The notes under the pieces: model-generated
Database searches by the model: none
Told to the model about the DNA's origin: nothing
Seen by the model: the letters and a program-made list of their open reading frames with translations, nothing else
Made by a program: the position numbers and the translations under genes
Shown here: positions 25,882-36,176 of the stretch, in pieces
Layout: each line of letters begins with the position of its first letter
Numbering within the stretch: position 1 is the first letter of the stretch
DNA from: SVTX01 sp964629615
GTDB lineage: Bacteria; Bacillota; Clostridia; Oscillospirales; CAG-272
Reading direction: 5' to 3'
NCBI GenBank assembly: GCA_964629615.1
Contig: CAZVUD010000002.1
Location: forward strand, 1 to 64,000
Length of the DNA: 64,000 nt

Positions 25882-27255
25882 ATGAGCGATAAGATCACAG
25901 TAGATATTTACGGAGCAGGACTTGCAGGCTGTGAGGCAGCGTGGCAGGTCGCAAACAGAGGCATACATGTAAGGCTTTTTGAGATGAAGCCCGAAAAATA
26001 CACCCCTGCGCATCACAGCCCTGCGTTCGCAGAGCTGGTATGCTCAAATTCACTCAGGTCTGACAGGATCACGAATGGCGTCGGGCTCTTAAAGGAAGAA
26101 CTTGACCGCATGGGCTCACTTATAATGGAGGCGGCGCATTTTGCCCGTGTTCCCGCAGGCTCTGCGCTTGCCGTGGACAGAGATATATTTTCGGACTATA
26201 TCACAAAAAAGATAAAGGGACATGAAAATATCGAGGTCATAGAGAAAGAGGTCACGGGGATCGAAAGTGACAATATCACCATCATAGCAACAGGACCTCT
26301 TACGAGTGAGGCTATGGCGGATCATATTGAAAACAAGCTGGGTATCGGCGGATTGCATTTCTTTGATGCCGCCGCCCCGATAATCTCGGCGGACTCCATA
26401 GATCTTGACATCGCATATGCGGCGTCGAGATATGACAAGGGCGATGCGGACTATCTTAATTGCCCAATGACACGCGAGCAGTATGATGTGTTCTACAACG
26501 AGCTTATAAATGCGCGCGAGGCGGATCTTAAGGAATTTGACCGTGAGAGCCAGAAGGAGCTCAAGGTATTTGAGGGATGCATGCCTGTGGAGATCATGGC
26601 AAAACGTGGCTACGATACTCTTCGTTACGGACCCTTAAAGCCTGTCGGACTTGTGGACAAGCGTACAAATTGCGAGGCATATGCTGTGGTACAGCTGAGA
26701 AAGGAAAACAAGGAGGGTACGATGTACAACCTTGTCGGATTTCAGACTCACCTTGCATTTCCCGAGCAAAAGAGAGTGTTTTCACTCATTCCGGGTCTTG
26801 AAAATGCAGAATTTTTACGCTACGGCATAATGCACAGAAACACCTATCTTTCATCTCCCGGTGTACTCTCTGCGGATTATTCCATGATATCTGACAGACG
26901 CATATATTTTGCAGGTCAGATGACGGGAGTTGAGGGCTATATTGAATCTACAGGCTCGGGATTTGTCGCAGGTGTAAATGCGGCAAGAGCGGCTATGGGA
27001 GAGGAGAGCATCATATTCCCGAAGACTACGATGATAGGTGCTATGGCACACTATATAAGCGAGGGAAATATGAGCGGAAAATTCGTTCCCATGAATGCAA
27101 ATTTCGGTATAGTAGAGCCGCTTGGATACAGAGTCAAGGGCGGCAAGGTAGCAAAATACGAGGTAGTAGCCGAGCGCGCATTGCGCGAGCTTGACGTGTA
27201 TATTGAAAAATACGGTTTTAAAGGAAATAAAGCACCCTTAGATGCAGAAAAATGA
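25882..27255 (+). CDS. trmFO: tRNA uracil-54 methyltransferase TrmFO
   Basis: 457 residues of the folate- and FAD-dependent enzyme that makes ribothymidine-54 in tRNA. The FAD-binding GAGLAGCEAAWQVANRG begins at residue 10. The Cys in CSNSLRSD and the long C-terminal GQMTGVEGYIESTGSGFVAG are diagnostic. Only three bases separate it from topA. Confidence 0.96.
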   Translation: MSDKITVDIYGAGLAGCEAAWQVANRGIHVRLFEMKPEKYTPAHHSPAFAELVCSNSLRSDRITNGVGLLKEELDRMGSLIMEAAHFARVPAGSALAVDRDIFSDYITKKIKGHENIEVIEKEVTGIESDNITIIATGPLTSEAMADHIENKLGIGGLHFFDAAAPIISADSIDLDIAYAASRYDKGDADYLNCPMTREQYDVFYNELINAREADLKEFDRESQKELKVFEGCMPVEIMAKRGYDTLRYGPLKPVGLVDKRTNCEAYAVVQLRKENKEGTMYNLVGFQTHLAFPEQKRVFSLIPGLENAEFLRYGIMHRNTYLSSPGVLSADYSMISDRRIYFAGQMTGVEGYIESTGSGFVAGVNAARAAMGEESIIFPKTTMIGAMAHYISEGNMSGKFVPMNANFGIVEPLGYRVKGGKVAKYEVVAERALRELDVYIEKYGFKGNKAPLDAEK

Positions 27256-27290
27256 CATGTAAGGGGTCTTAAAGAAAGGATGTAATTTAA

Positions 27291-28043
27291 ATGAAAGGCG
27301 AACAAATGGCATACTCCAGCCCGTTCGGAGAGCAGGCTCTTGAGGGCAAGATAGGCTACAGCTTTAAGGATAAGATGCTGCTCCAGAAAGCCCTGACACA
27401 TTCATCCTATTCAAATGAGTCGGGAGCGAAGAATCACCATCTTCTTTGCAACGAGCGATTGGAATTTTTGGGCGACAGCGTGCTGTCACTTATAACGAGC
27501 AGATACATATATTCAAAATATCCCGATTGCCCTGAGGGCGAGCTTACGAGAATAAGGGCAGAGGTGGTATGCGAAAGAGCACTTTCGGAATACGCCGAAA
27601 AGATATCGCTGGGCGAATATCTCCTGCTCGGAATAGGCGAGGAGAAGAATAACGGCAGACACAGAAGATCTATACTTGCAGATGCATTTGAGGCTCTGCT
27701 TGCAGCCATGTATCTTGATGCAGGCGAGGACGGATTTGCGACTGTGGAAAAATTCCTCATGCCCTTTGTAACTGAGGAGATCGTAAATCTCGGCGTCAGC
27801 GGCTTTTCTGCTGATGCAAAGACGCTTTTGCAGCAGTTCGTTCAGCAGGCAGAGGGAGATTTTCTTGAGTATGCGGTGGTCAAGGAATCAGGTCCTGACC
27901 ATATGAAGGTGTTTGAGGTCGAGGCAAAGCTCAACTCCAATGTTATCGGACGCGGATGCGGAAGATCCAAGAGAGAGGCAGAGCAAAATGCCGCAAGAGA
28001 GGCTCTCAAGCTGTTTAATTTTGAGGACAGTCAAAGAAAATGA
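27291..28043 (+). CDS. rnc: Ribonuclease III
   Basis: 250 residues. The catalytic signature NERLEFLGDSVL (residues 54-65) and the second metal-binding DAFEALLAAMYLD flank the nuclease domain; the C-terminal third is a double-stranded RNA-binding domain (DAKTLLQQFVQQ.. GRSKREAEQNAAREALKL). It processes rRNA precursors and structured mRNAs. The stop overlaps the next start (ATGA). Confidence 0.96.
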   Translation: MKGEQMAYSSPFGEQALEGKIGYSFKDKMLLQKALTHSSYSNESGAKNHHLLCNERLEFLGDSVLSLITSRYIYSKYPDCPEGELTRIRAEVVCERALSEYAEKISLGEYLLLGIGEEKNNGRHRRSILADAFEALLAAMYLDAGEDGFATVEKFLMPFVTEEIVNLGVSGFSADAKTLLQQFVQQAEGDFLEYAVVKESGPDHMKVFEVEAKLNSNVIGRGCGRSKREAEQNAAREALKLFNFEDSQRK

Positions 28044-29056
28044 AAAGACAGCACAGAAACATTCCGATATTCATACCGCATCTCGGATGCCCGAACATGT
28101 GCGTGTTCTGCAATCAAAGGTCTATCTCGGGTCATAAGTGCTTTGAGCGTGAGAGCGTCATCAATAGCATAAATGAGGCTCTTAATACCATTCCGCCCGA
28201 ATGTGAGGTGGAGATAGCATATTTCGGCGGCTCATTTACGGGAATAGACAGAGAATTGATGATATATCTTTTGGATGTTGCACAGAGCTTTGTCGACAGA
28301 GAGGATGACGGGCGCGCTAAGATATGCGGCATACGGATGTCCACACGCCCCGATTATATAAGCGAGGAGATACTTGATATACTGTCGCACTATACGGTAA
28401 GCGCGATAGAGCTCGGACTTCAGAGCATGGATCCGCAGGTGCTCTCTGCATGCAAGAGAGGACATGATGCAGACTGTGCAAGAAGGGCTTGCCGCCTTAT
28501 AAAGGATCGCGGATATTATCTTGTGGGTCAGATGATGATAGGCTTGCCTATGTCAGATATATCAAGTGAGATGTATACGGCAGAGCAGATATGCGACATG
28601 GGCTGTGACGGAGCGCGCATATATCCGACAGTGGTGTTTTACGATACAGAGCTTGCGGATATGACCAAAAAAGGAGATTATGCTCCGCTTGATATGGATG
28701 ACGCAGTAAGGCGAAGTGCCGCTTGCCTGTCGGTATTAAATGAGAGAGGTGTTGAGTGCATAAGGATAGGTCTTTGTGCATCGGATAATCTTTCGGATGA
28801 TTCATGTGTTATGGGCGGTGCCAACCACCCGGCTCTCGGAGAGCTTGTGATAGGTGAGATGTACTTCAATATCATGAAAGACTTGCTGCTTGAGCTTAGA
28901 GGCGAAAGATCGCGCGTTACCTTTGAAGTCCCGCGCGGACATATCTCAAAGGCAATAGGACAAAAGGGAAAGAACAGAAAAAGACTTATGGAGATGTTTT
29001 CTCTTGAAAGAATAGATTTTACAGAGTCAGATGCCGAAGGCATAAGGCTCATATGA
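28040..29056 (+). CDS. Radical SAM protein with C-terminal GxxG-type RNA-binding segment
   Basis: 338 residues. The radical SAM cluster motif is CPNMCVFCNQRSISG (residues 13-27), an Elp3/HemN-like variant, followed by AYFGGSFTGID and IELGLQSMDPQVL. Members between rnc and smc are widespread in Clostridia but have no assigned function as far as I know. The last 50 residues (VTFEVPRGHISKAIGQKGKNRKRLMEMF) contain a GQKG loop reminiscent of KH domains, hinting at an RNA target. It is coupled to rnc by a four-base overlap. Confidence 0.85.
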   Translation: MKRQHRNIPIFIPHLGCPNMCVFCNQRSISGHKCFERESVINSINEALNTIPPECEVEIAYFGGSFTGIDRELMIYLLDVAQSFVDREDDGRAKICGIRMSTRPDYISEEILDILSHYTVSAIELGLQSMDPQVLSACKRGHDADCARRACRLIKDRGYYLVGQMMIGLPMSDISSEMYTAEQICDMGCDGARIYPTVVFYDTELADMTKKGDYAPLDMDDAVRRSAACLSVLNERGVECIRIGLCASDNLSDDSCVMGGANHPALGELVIGEMYFNIMKDLLLELRGERSRVTFEVPRGHISKAIGQKGKNRKRLMEMFSLERIDFTESDAEGIRLI

Positions 29057-29096
29057 TCTGTTTTTGGTGATCCTTCAACCTTGGAAAGGAAAAATT

Positions 29097-32000
29097 GTGT
29101 ATTTAAAATCTATCGAACTTCAGGGATTTAAATCGTTTCCCGATAAGACAAAGCTCGTATTTGACACGACAGATGCAAGCACGGGAAATACGGGCGTTAC
29201 TGTAATAGTCGGCCCGAACGGAAGCGGAAAATCAAATATTGCGGACGCGATGCGCTGGGTGCTTGGCGAGATATCCTCAAAGACTCTCAGAGGCACGAAG
29301 ATGGAGGATGTAATATTCGGCGGTGCGGACAGCCGTCGCCCCATGGGATATGCCGAGGTGTCAGTCACGTTTGACAATACGGGAGATTTTGCAAAGCTTG
29401 ATTGCCCTTATGACGAGGTTACCGTCACAAGGCGATATTTCAGAGCAGGCGAAAGTGAATATTTTATAAATCGAAAGGCAGTCAGACTGCGCGATATCTA
29501 CGAGCTTTTCATGAATACAGGCATAGGCCGTGACGGATATTCCATAATAGGTCAGGGCAGGATCGCAGATATGGTGTCGCGTAAGAGCGATGAGCGTCGA
29601 GGCATCTTTGAGGACGCCTCGGGCATTGCAAAATACAGGCACAAAAAGACGGAGGCTGAAAGAAAGCTTGCACAGACTGAGGACAACATGACGCGTATAA
29701 ACGACGTTTTCCTTGAGGTGTCAAGCCAGGTGGAGCCGCTGTACAAGGAGTCTGAAAAGGCAAAGAAGGCGATCGACCTTATGGATCAGAAAAAGAGAGC
29801 CGATGTCAGCCTCTGGCTTTTCGATACTGAAAATTACAGAGCTGATATAGCTACTGCCGAGGATGCCGTTAAGAGATCGTCATTCGACCTTTCGCAGGCG
29901 GAGGATTCCATATCCGCGCTTGATCAGCGAAGCGGAAAGCTTTATGAGGCATCACAAAACGGCAAGATGGCATCTGCCCGTATTCTCGGTATGATCAAGG
30001 AGCGCACCAATGAAAACTTCAAGCTTGACGGTGAGTTCCGTGTAAACGAGAACAATATAAAGCATATAGAGGAGCTTATAAGCTCGTCGGAGATGTCATC
30101 TGCATCCCTTGATGTGAGCATTGCCGATGAGGATAAAAAGATCCTTGCCTTCAGAGAAAGAATATCCGAGCTTGAAAAGAACAAAAGTGAGATATCCGCA
30201 ACTCTTGAAAAGGCAGAGGACGATATATTCGACTGCAAGCTTCAGATAAAGAATTACAATGATCTTATAGACGCGGCTTTTGCCGACATAAAGGCGGCAG
30301 AGGATGAGGCGGTAGATGTCAAGGTAAGGATATCGGTGCTTGAAAATGCAAAAAACAGCGGAAGCGACCGAAATGCAGGAATACTTTCTGATATCGAGGA
30401 GTATGAGAGCCAATTGAAGGATCTTGACTCTAAAAGAGAGCAGAAGGAAAAGACAGTGGCACAGTACACGTCGGCAATATCCGAGATAGATGTACAGTCA
30501 AGCGAGCAGACAAGACATATTACAGAATTGAATGAAAAATACGGAGAGGCTGTGTCTGCCCTTAATGCCGACAAGATAAGATATGATTCGCTCTCCCACA
30601 GAATATCCACCATAAAGGCTATGGAAGAGCAGTTTGAGGGATATTCAAACAGCGTCCGCTTTATTATGAAGCAGTATAAGGAAGGCAAGGTGCAGAATTC
30701 GCGCGGTGAGCCTTGCGGCAGGATATACGGACCCCTCTCAAAGGTGATCTCGGTAGAGTCTATGTATGTTACCGCCATTGAAACTGCGTTGGGTGCCAAT
30801 CTCCAGAATATAGTTGTTGAGGACGAGGAGACCGCAAAGGCAGCTATGTATACTCTGAAGCGCGGAGAAGCGGGCAGAGCTACATTCTTTCCGATAACCT
30901 CCATGCACCCGTCAAGCACGACTCATGAAATGGAGGCGGCATCGGGATATAAGGGATATATCGGAGCGGCTGACAAACTCTGCAGATGTGAGCAGAAGTT
31001 TAATAATATCATAAGCTCCTTGCTCGGCAGGACACTTGTATTTGATAATATTGAAAATGCGACAGTCATGGCAAGAGCACTGAGATATAAGGTCAGAGTG
31101 GTAACGCTTGACGGTCAGCAGATAAATGCAGGCGGCTCGTTTACGGGCGGATCTGTAAAGCAGGGCGGAGGCGTGCTCTCACGTGCAGACGAGGTGAGAA
31201 GACTTAGCGGTGAGTGTGAGGCTATCTCTGCAAGGATAAAGAAATACAATGTCGAGATATCAAAGCTTAAGGCAGATATAGACGACCAAAATGACATACT
31301 TTCCGATCTTGATGAAAGACGCGGACTTATCGAGGTGCTTAAAAACACAGAGCTCGCGGCACTTGAACAGATCACGGCAAAGCGAGATGCAACACTCTCA
31401 CTTGCAGAAAAGATGCGCGCAGATTACGAGCAGATGATCATTATGAGCGAAAAGTATGATGACGATATTGCCGCGCTTAAGGAGAGCGAGAGCTTGCTTG
31501 TGCAGAAGATCGAGGAGATGAGTCATGTCCGCGAAAAGAAGAATTCCGAAAAGGCGGATGTTGAATTCAGACTTGAAGAGCTTGAGGGCAAAAAGACTCA
31601 GCTGATCATTTCCTTCAGCGAGAACAATAAGGACATTGAGAACGCAACAGCAATGCTTGATGTCTGCCTTGAAAGAATTGAGAACTGCCGCAGTGAGCAG
31701 ACTGCTCTGTGCGAAAGGATAGAGTCTTACAGATCTCAGATAAAGGACACCGAGGAGAAGCAAAATGAGAACCGCAGGCTCTATCGCGAAGGCGAAAATG
31801 AGCTTTCAGAGCTTAATGAAAAGCAGAGAGAGCTTGAACAGGGCAATATGGAGTTTGAAAAGAAGCTTTCCGAGATAAATGCCCTGATACGTGAAAAGAT
31901 GGCTCATAAGGAGATAGTTTTCAGAGAGCATACGAAGAACGAAAGCAAGCTTCAATCCTTGAAGGAAGCCTACGACAAGCTCGCAGGCAAGCTTTGGGAT

Positions 32001-32753
32001 GATTATGAGCTGACGCGCGCAGATGCGCAGGCTCTCGGATATCCCGAGGTCACGCGTGAGACCAGACCCGAATATGTAAAGATCCAGACCGATTGTAAAA
32101 ACAAGCTCCGTGTTATCGGAAGCGTTGACCTTGATGCGGTGAATAAATATAAGGAGGTCAAGGAGAGATACGACTATATGTCGACTCAGATAGACGACCT
32201 TAAGCGAGCACGCGGCGAGCTTGTATCCATAATACAGAAGCTTGAGGAGGAGATGAAGAGCGCATTCATATCCTCGTTCGATCAGATAAATGAGAATTTC
32301 GGCAAGACGTTTTCAGATCTTTTTGGTGGCGGACATGCGGAATTGTGTCTGAGCGACCCTGAAAATGTGCTGGAGAGCGGAATTGAGATAAAGGCGGCAC
32401 CTCCCGGAAAGATAATCAAAAATCTCATGCAGCTCTCAGGCGGAGAGCAGGCATTTATCGGAGTTGCGCTGTTCTTTGCAATACTGAAGGTCAATCCCAC
32501 ACCGTTCTGTATACTTGACGAGATCGAGGCTGCACTTGACGAGGTCAATGTAGAGCGACTTGCTCAATACATAAAGAGATACTCGGACGGAACGCAGTTT
32601 ATTATGATAACTCACAGAAGAGGTACTATGGCGGCGGCTACAAGACTTTACGGTGTAACCATGCCCGAGCACGGTATCTCAAAGATACTTACATTGGATA
32701 TACGCGATATAGAGAAGAATAAGGAGGGCGAATGGAATGGCATTTTTGAGTAA
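29097..32753 (+). CDS. smc: Chromosome segregation protein SMC
   Basis: 1218 residues from GTG 29097, with GGAAAGGA seven bases upstream; this gives the conserved N-terminus YLKSIELQGFKSFPDKTKL. Walker A GPNGSGKSNI is near residue 39. Long coiled coils flank a hinge at about 510-680 (GPLSKVISVESMY.. GGSFTGGS). The signature LSGGEQAF and Walker B FCILDEIEAALDE close the ATPase head. A longer frame from 29064 lacks a ribosome binding site. It works with the ScpA/ScpB proteins encoded at 12.5-13.9 kb. Confidence 0.95.
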   Translation: MYLKSIELQGFKSFPDKTKLVFDTTDASTGNTGVTVIVGPNGSGKSNIADAMRWVLGEISSKTLRGTKMEDVIFGGADSRRPMGYAEVSVTFDNTGDFAKLDCPYDEVTVTRRYFRAGESEYFINRKAVRLRDIYELFMNTGIGRDGYSIIGQGRIADMVSRKSDERRGIFEDASGIAKYRHKKTEAERKLAQTEDNMTRINDVFLEVSSQVEPLYKESEKAKKAIDLMDQKKRADVSLWLFDTENYRADIATAEDAVKRSSFDLSQAEDSISALDQRSGKLYEASQNGKMASARILGMIKERTNENFKLDGEFRVNENNIKHIEELISSSEMSSASLDVSIADEDKKILAFRERISELEKNKSEISATLEKAEDDIFDCKLQIKNYNDLIDAAFADIKAAEDEAVDVKVRISVLENAKNSGSDRNAGILSDIEEYESQLKDLDSKREQKEKTVAQYTSAISEIDVQSSEQTRHITELNEKYGEAVSALNADKIRYDSLSHRISTIKAMEEQFEGYSNSVRFIMKQYKEGKVQNSRGEPCGRIYGPLSKVISVESMYVTAIETALGANLQNIVVEDEETAKAAMYTLKRGEAGRATFFPITSMHPSSTTHEMEAASGYKGYIGAADKLCRCEQKFNNIISSLLGRTLVFDNIENATVMARALRYKVRVVTLDGQQINAGGSFTGGSVKQGGGVLSRADEVRRLSGECEAISARIKKYNVEISKLKADIDDQNDILSDLDERRGLIEVLKNTELAALEQITAKRDATLSLAEKMRADYEQMIIMSEKYDDDIAALKESESLLVQKIEEMSHVREKKNSEKADVEFRLEELEGKKTQLIISFSENNKDIENATAMLDVCLERIENCRSEQTALCERIESYRSQIKDTEEKQNENRRLYREGENELSELNEKQRELEQGNMEFEKKLSEINALIREKMAHKEIVFREHTKNESKLQSLKEAYDKLAGKLWDDYELTRADAQALGYPEVTRETRPEYVKIQTDCKNKLRVIGSVDLDAVNKYKEVKERYDYMSTQIDDLKRARGELVSIIQKLEEEMKSAFISSFDQINENFGKTFSDLFGGGHAELCLSDPENVLESGIEIKAAPPGKIIKNLMQLSGGEQAFIGVALFFAILKVNPTPFCILDEIEAALDEVNVERLAQYIKRYSDGTQFIMITHRRGTMAAATRLYGVTMPEHGISKILTLDIRDIEKNKEGEWNGIFE

Positions 32754-33997
32754 GCTGTTTGGAAAGAAGAACAGGGACGATATAGATGCAGAGCAAAAAG
32801 AAGATCTGACTGACGGCATAGCTGATGATATGACCGATCCCGAGGATATCGAAAAGATCGAAGAACCCGAAGATGTCGAAGATATTGANNNNNNNNNNNN
32901 NNNNNNNNNNNNNNNNNNNNNNNNNNNNNNNNNNNNNNNNNNNNNNNNNNNNNNNNNNNNNNNNNNNNNNNNNNNNNNNNNNNNNNNNCGAAGATGTCGA
33001 AGATATTGAAGATATCGAAGAAGCTGAAGACCTCGACGATGTTGAAGAATCCGAAGAATCAGAAGAACCCGAAGAATCCGAAGAGACGCGTCAATCATTC
33101 TGGCAAAAGCTCAAGGCAGGACTTTCAAAGACGAAAAATGCACTTTTCGGTCAGGTCGATGAGTTGCTTAAAAACTTTGTAAAGGTAGACGAGGACTTAC
33201 TTGAAAGCCTTGAAGAGCTGCTGATAATGGCTGACCTCGGCGTTGAGGCAACAGAGGATATAATCGATCAGCTCCGCGACAGAATAAAGGACGGCAGACT
33301 TAAGGAAAAGGATCAGGTCATGGATGCTTTGAAGGAGATAATCACCGATATGATCGGAGATCATCAGCCGCTGTGCCTTGAAACAAGCCCCTCTGTAATA
33401 CTCGTAATAGGAGTGAACGGTGCAGGAAAGACAACATCTATCGGTAAGATATCCAAGAGATTGCGCCTTGCAGGCAAAAAGGTAGTAGTTGCAGCGGCTG
33501 ATACATTCAGAGCGGCGGCAATAGATCAGCTTGAGGTCTGGTGTGAGAGAGCGCGTGTGGATATGATAAAGCAGAGTGAGGGAAGCGATCCTGCGGCGGT
33601 CGTATTCGATGCCATAACTTACGCAAAGAAAAAGCAAGCCGATGTGCTTATAGTTGACACTGCAGGCAGACTTCAGAACAAGACAAATCTGATGAATGAG
33701 CTCTCCAAGATAAACAGAGTCATTGACCGCGAGCTTCCCGGTGCATCCAGAGAAAATCTGCTTGTACTTGATGCAACGACAGGTCAGAATGCCATAATTC
33801 AGGCAAAGGAATTTTCCAAGGCGGCAAGCATTACGGGCATTACGCTCAATAAGCTTGACGGCACGGCAAAGGGCGGTATTGTTATTTCCATAAAGAAAGA
33901 GCTCGGTATTCCCGTTAAGTTTATAGGCGTTGGCGAAAAGATAGACGACATGAGAGAATTTGATGCTCACGATTTCGTTGAGGCATTGTTTGATTGA
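32737..33997 (+). CDS. ftsY: Signal recognition particle receptor FtsY, interrupted by an assembly gap
   Basis: The start overlaps the end of smc by 17 bp. The N-terminal A domain is a strongly acidic run of short repeats (EDVEDI, EEPEES types) and contains the 100-N gap. The NG domain is complete: GVNGAGKTTSIGK, AADTFRAAAIDQL, VDTAGR and NKLDGTAKGG. FtsY docks ribosome-SRP complexes on the membrane. The frames on the two sides of the gap differ only because the gap length is nominal. Confidence 0.93.
32889..32988. other. Assembly gap (100 N) in a tandem repeat
   Basis: Identical sequence encoding EDVEDI directly abuts both edges of the gap (CGAAGATGTCGAAGATATTG on each side). This indicates that the assembler failed on a tandem repeat of the acidic coding units. 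Confidence 0.9.
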
Positions 33998-34004
33998 GGT
34001 ATAT

Positions 34005-34610
34005 ATGAAGATAGTTCTTGCATCAAATAATCCAAAAAAGAAAAAAGAGCTTTACACATTGCTCTCACGTTATATATCGGATATAGAGATACTTTCGCTT
34101 TCAGATGTCGGACTTGAGGGAGATATCGAGGAAAACGGAGCAACATTTGAAGAAAATGCGCTGATCAAGGCAAATTATGCCGCCGCGTCGGGTTATATAG
34201 GCGTCGGTGACGATTCGGGACTTGAGGTAGATGCGCTCGGAAAAGCCCCGGGAGTGTATTCTGCAAGATATGCAGGAGAGCATGGGGATGATGAGGCGAA
34301 CAATGCTTTGCTTTTAAAGAACATGGTCGGCAAGACCGACAGGAGTGCAAGATTTGTCTGCACGATCGCATGCGTTTTTCCAAAGACCTATGGCGATATT
34401 CAGCCCATCGTAGTCAGAGGCGAGGTGGAGGGCGAGATAACCGATAAGCGAAGCGGCAGTGGCGGCTTTGGCTACGACCCTTACTTTTACTATCCGCCGT
34501 TTAATAAGACCTTGGCGGAGGTCAGCGCTGATGAAAAGCATTCGGTAAGCCACAGAGGCAAGGCAGTAAAGCTTTTGGCTGAACGGCTTTCCAAAATGGA
34601 CATAAAATAA
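34005..34610 (+). CDS. rdgB: XTP/dITP diphosphatase (HAM1/RdgB family)
   Basis: 201 residues. MKIVLASNNPKKKKEL at the N-terminus, GDDSGLEVDALGKAPGVYSARYAG and GSGGFGYDPYFYYPP are family hallmarks. It removes non-canonical purine triphosphates before they enter DNA or RNA. The start at ATG 34005 follows GAGG in the ftsY stop region; a longer frame from 33960 would overlap ftsY without reason. Confidence 0.95.
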   Translation: MKIVLASNNPKKKKELYTLLSRYISDIEILSLSDVGLEGDIEENGATFEENALIKANYAAASGYIGVGDDSGLEVDALGKAPGVYSARYAGEHGDDEANNALLLKNMVGKTDRSARFVCTIACVFPKTYGDIQPIVVRGEVEGEITDKRSGSGGFGYDPYFYYPPFNKTLAEVSADEKHSVSHRGKAVKLLAERLSKMDIK

Positions 34611-34627
34611 ATTACAGGAGATAATAT

Positions 34628-34924
34628 ATGATAACATCAAAGCAGAGAGCGTATCTTCGCTCACTTGCACAGGATATTGACGCTATAATGCAGATAGGCA
34701 AGAGCGGCATAACAGAAAACCTTCTTAAAACTGTTTACGATGCACTTGAGGCGCGTGAGCTTATAAAGCTTTCAGTGCTTGAGAGCTGCAGCCTCACGCC
34801 CAGAGAGGCGTGCGATCAGCTTTGTGAGATACTTGAGGCTGAGGGAGTTTCTGTCGTTGGCAGAAAGATAGTGCTTTACAGGGAATCTGAAAACAAAAAG
34901 ACTATAGAATTGCCAAAGAAATAA
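34628..34924 (+). CDS. yhbY: YhbY-family RNA-binding protein (CRM domain)
   Basis: 98 residues forming one CRM domain: LTSKQRAYLRSLAQ-like start, QIGKSGITENLLKTVYDALEARELIKLSVL with the conserved GKSG, and VVGRKIVLYRES. Family members bind pre-50S ribosomal particles. Followed by nadD after three bases, the usual yhbY-nadD-yqeK-rsfS order. Confidence 0.95.
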   Translation: MITSKQRAYLRSLAQDIDAIMQIGKSGITENLLKTVYDALEARELIKLSVLESCSLTPREACDQLCEILEAEGVSVVGRKIVLYRESENKKTIELPKK

Positions 34925-34927
34925 GAT

Positions 34928-35539
34928 ATGAGGATAGGAATATTTGGCGGAACCTTTTCCCCCGTGCATAACGGACACGTAAGCGCGGCTCGCGCCTTTG
35001 CAGAGCAGATGTGGCTTGACGTGCTGTTCATCATTCCCACAGGACTTACACCTCACAAGGAGATGAGCGACGGCGCGACGGCGCTTGACAGGCTTACCAT
35101 GTGCTCACTTGCATTTGAGGGCATGGACGGAGTCATTGTAAGCGATCTTGAAATAAGACGCAAGGGAAAGAGCTTTACGGTGGACACCTTGCGCGAGATA
35201 TATCATCCTGACAACAGGCTGTTTTTGCTTTGCGGAACAGACATGATGCTCACGCTTGACACATGGAAGGATGCCGATGAGATATTTAAACTCTCATACC
35301 CCGTATATATAAGACGTGAGGATGACGAGGCACTCACCGAGCTGATAATCAAAAAGAATGCTGAATATAAGCAAAAATACGGCAAGATAGTTACAAGGAT
35401 AGTTGCACCCCCGGAGAAGATATCCTCAAGTGAGATACGCGGAAGGATAAAGGTCGGTGCTTCCATCAGAGATCTTGTACCAGAAAAGGTGGCGCAGTAT
35501 ATTGAGGATAGGGGGCTTTACCGTGATGAAGATAACTGA
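34928..35539 (+). CDS. nadD: Nicotinate-nucleotide adenylyltransferase
   Basis: 203 residues. GIFGGTFSPVHNGH is the nucleotidyl-transfer motif and ISSSEIRGRI the second. It makes deamido-NAD from nicotinate mononucleotide and ATP. The C-terminus overlaps yqeK by 14 bp. Confidence 0.96.
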   Translation: MRIGIFGGTFSPVHNGHVSAARAFAEQMWLDVLFIIPTGLTPHKEMSDGATALDRLTMCSLAFEGMDGVIVSDLEIRRKGKSFTVDTLREIYHPDNRLFLLCGTDMMLTLDTWKDADEIFKLSYPVYIRREDDEALTELIIKKNAEYKQKYGKIVTRIVAPPEKISSSEIRGRIKVGASIRDLVPEKVAQYIEDRGLYRDEDN

Positions 35540-36176
35540 CGAGATGCTGGACAGATTAAGAGAAAGTATTTCTGTATGCATGGGCGAGAAAAGATACCTG
35601 CATACCTTGGCAGTTGAGAAAATGGCGGAGAGAATGGCGCTTATATATTGCCCTGATGAAAGAAACACTCTGCGAGCCGCGGCACTTTTGCATGATATTA
35701 CAAAGGAGCTTGACCTTGATGCACAGATAGAAATGTGTAAAAAATACGGTGTGGAGTATGACAGCGACAATATTGCCGCGAAAAAGACCTTCCACGCTAT
35801 GACAGCGGCGGCACTTATAGAGGACAAATACCCAGAATTGTACTCTGATAACATATACCTTGCGGTGAGATATCACACTACGGGCAGAGCAGGCATGAGC
35901 TTGTATGAAAAGATCATATATCTTGCCGACTACATCGATGACACGAGAATGTTTGATGAATGTGTCATGCTCAGGGATATGTTCTGGAGCGCGGATATAG
36001 AAAATATGAGTCAGTCTGAGAGGCTGGAGCATCTTGACTTTGTGGTACTCAAGTCGCTTGATATAACCATTTCCGATCTTGTTGCAGACGGAAAGGTGAT
36101 AAACAAGGATACCGTAGCTGCAAGAAACTTTATTTTAAAGGAATTAAATAAAAGAAAGGAAAATATTCATGGATAA
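35526..36176 (+). CDS. yqeK: YqeK family HD-domain phosphohydrolase
   Basis: 216 residues. The HD metal site is HTLAVEKMAERMAL, then LLHDITKEL, and HAMTAAALIE with a later YHTTGRAGMSLYEKIIYLADYID. Family members hydrolyse diadenosine tetraphosphate. ATG 35526, inside the nadD end, gives the conserved start MKITDEML; the next gene overlaps by eight bases. Confidence 0.94.
   Translation: MKITDEMLDRLRESISVCMGEKRYLHTLAVEKMAERMALIYCPDERNTLRAAALLHDITKELDLDAQIEMCKKYGVEYDSDNIAAKKTFHAMTAAALIEDKYPELYSDNIYLAVRYHTTGRAGMSLYEKIIYLADYIDDTRMFDECVMLRDMFWSADIENMSQSERLEHLDFVVLKSLDITISDLVADGKVINKDTVAARNFILKELNKRKENIHG

Noticed and set aside
29064..29096. Longer N-terminus for SMC
   Set aside because: No ribosome binding site; the conserved start YLKSIELQGFKSF fits GTG 29097.
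32737..33009. Separate small acidic protein before FtsY
   Set aside because: It is the FtsY N-terminus; the stop at 33009 arises only from reading through the N run in the wrong frame.
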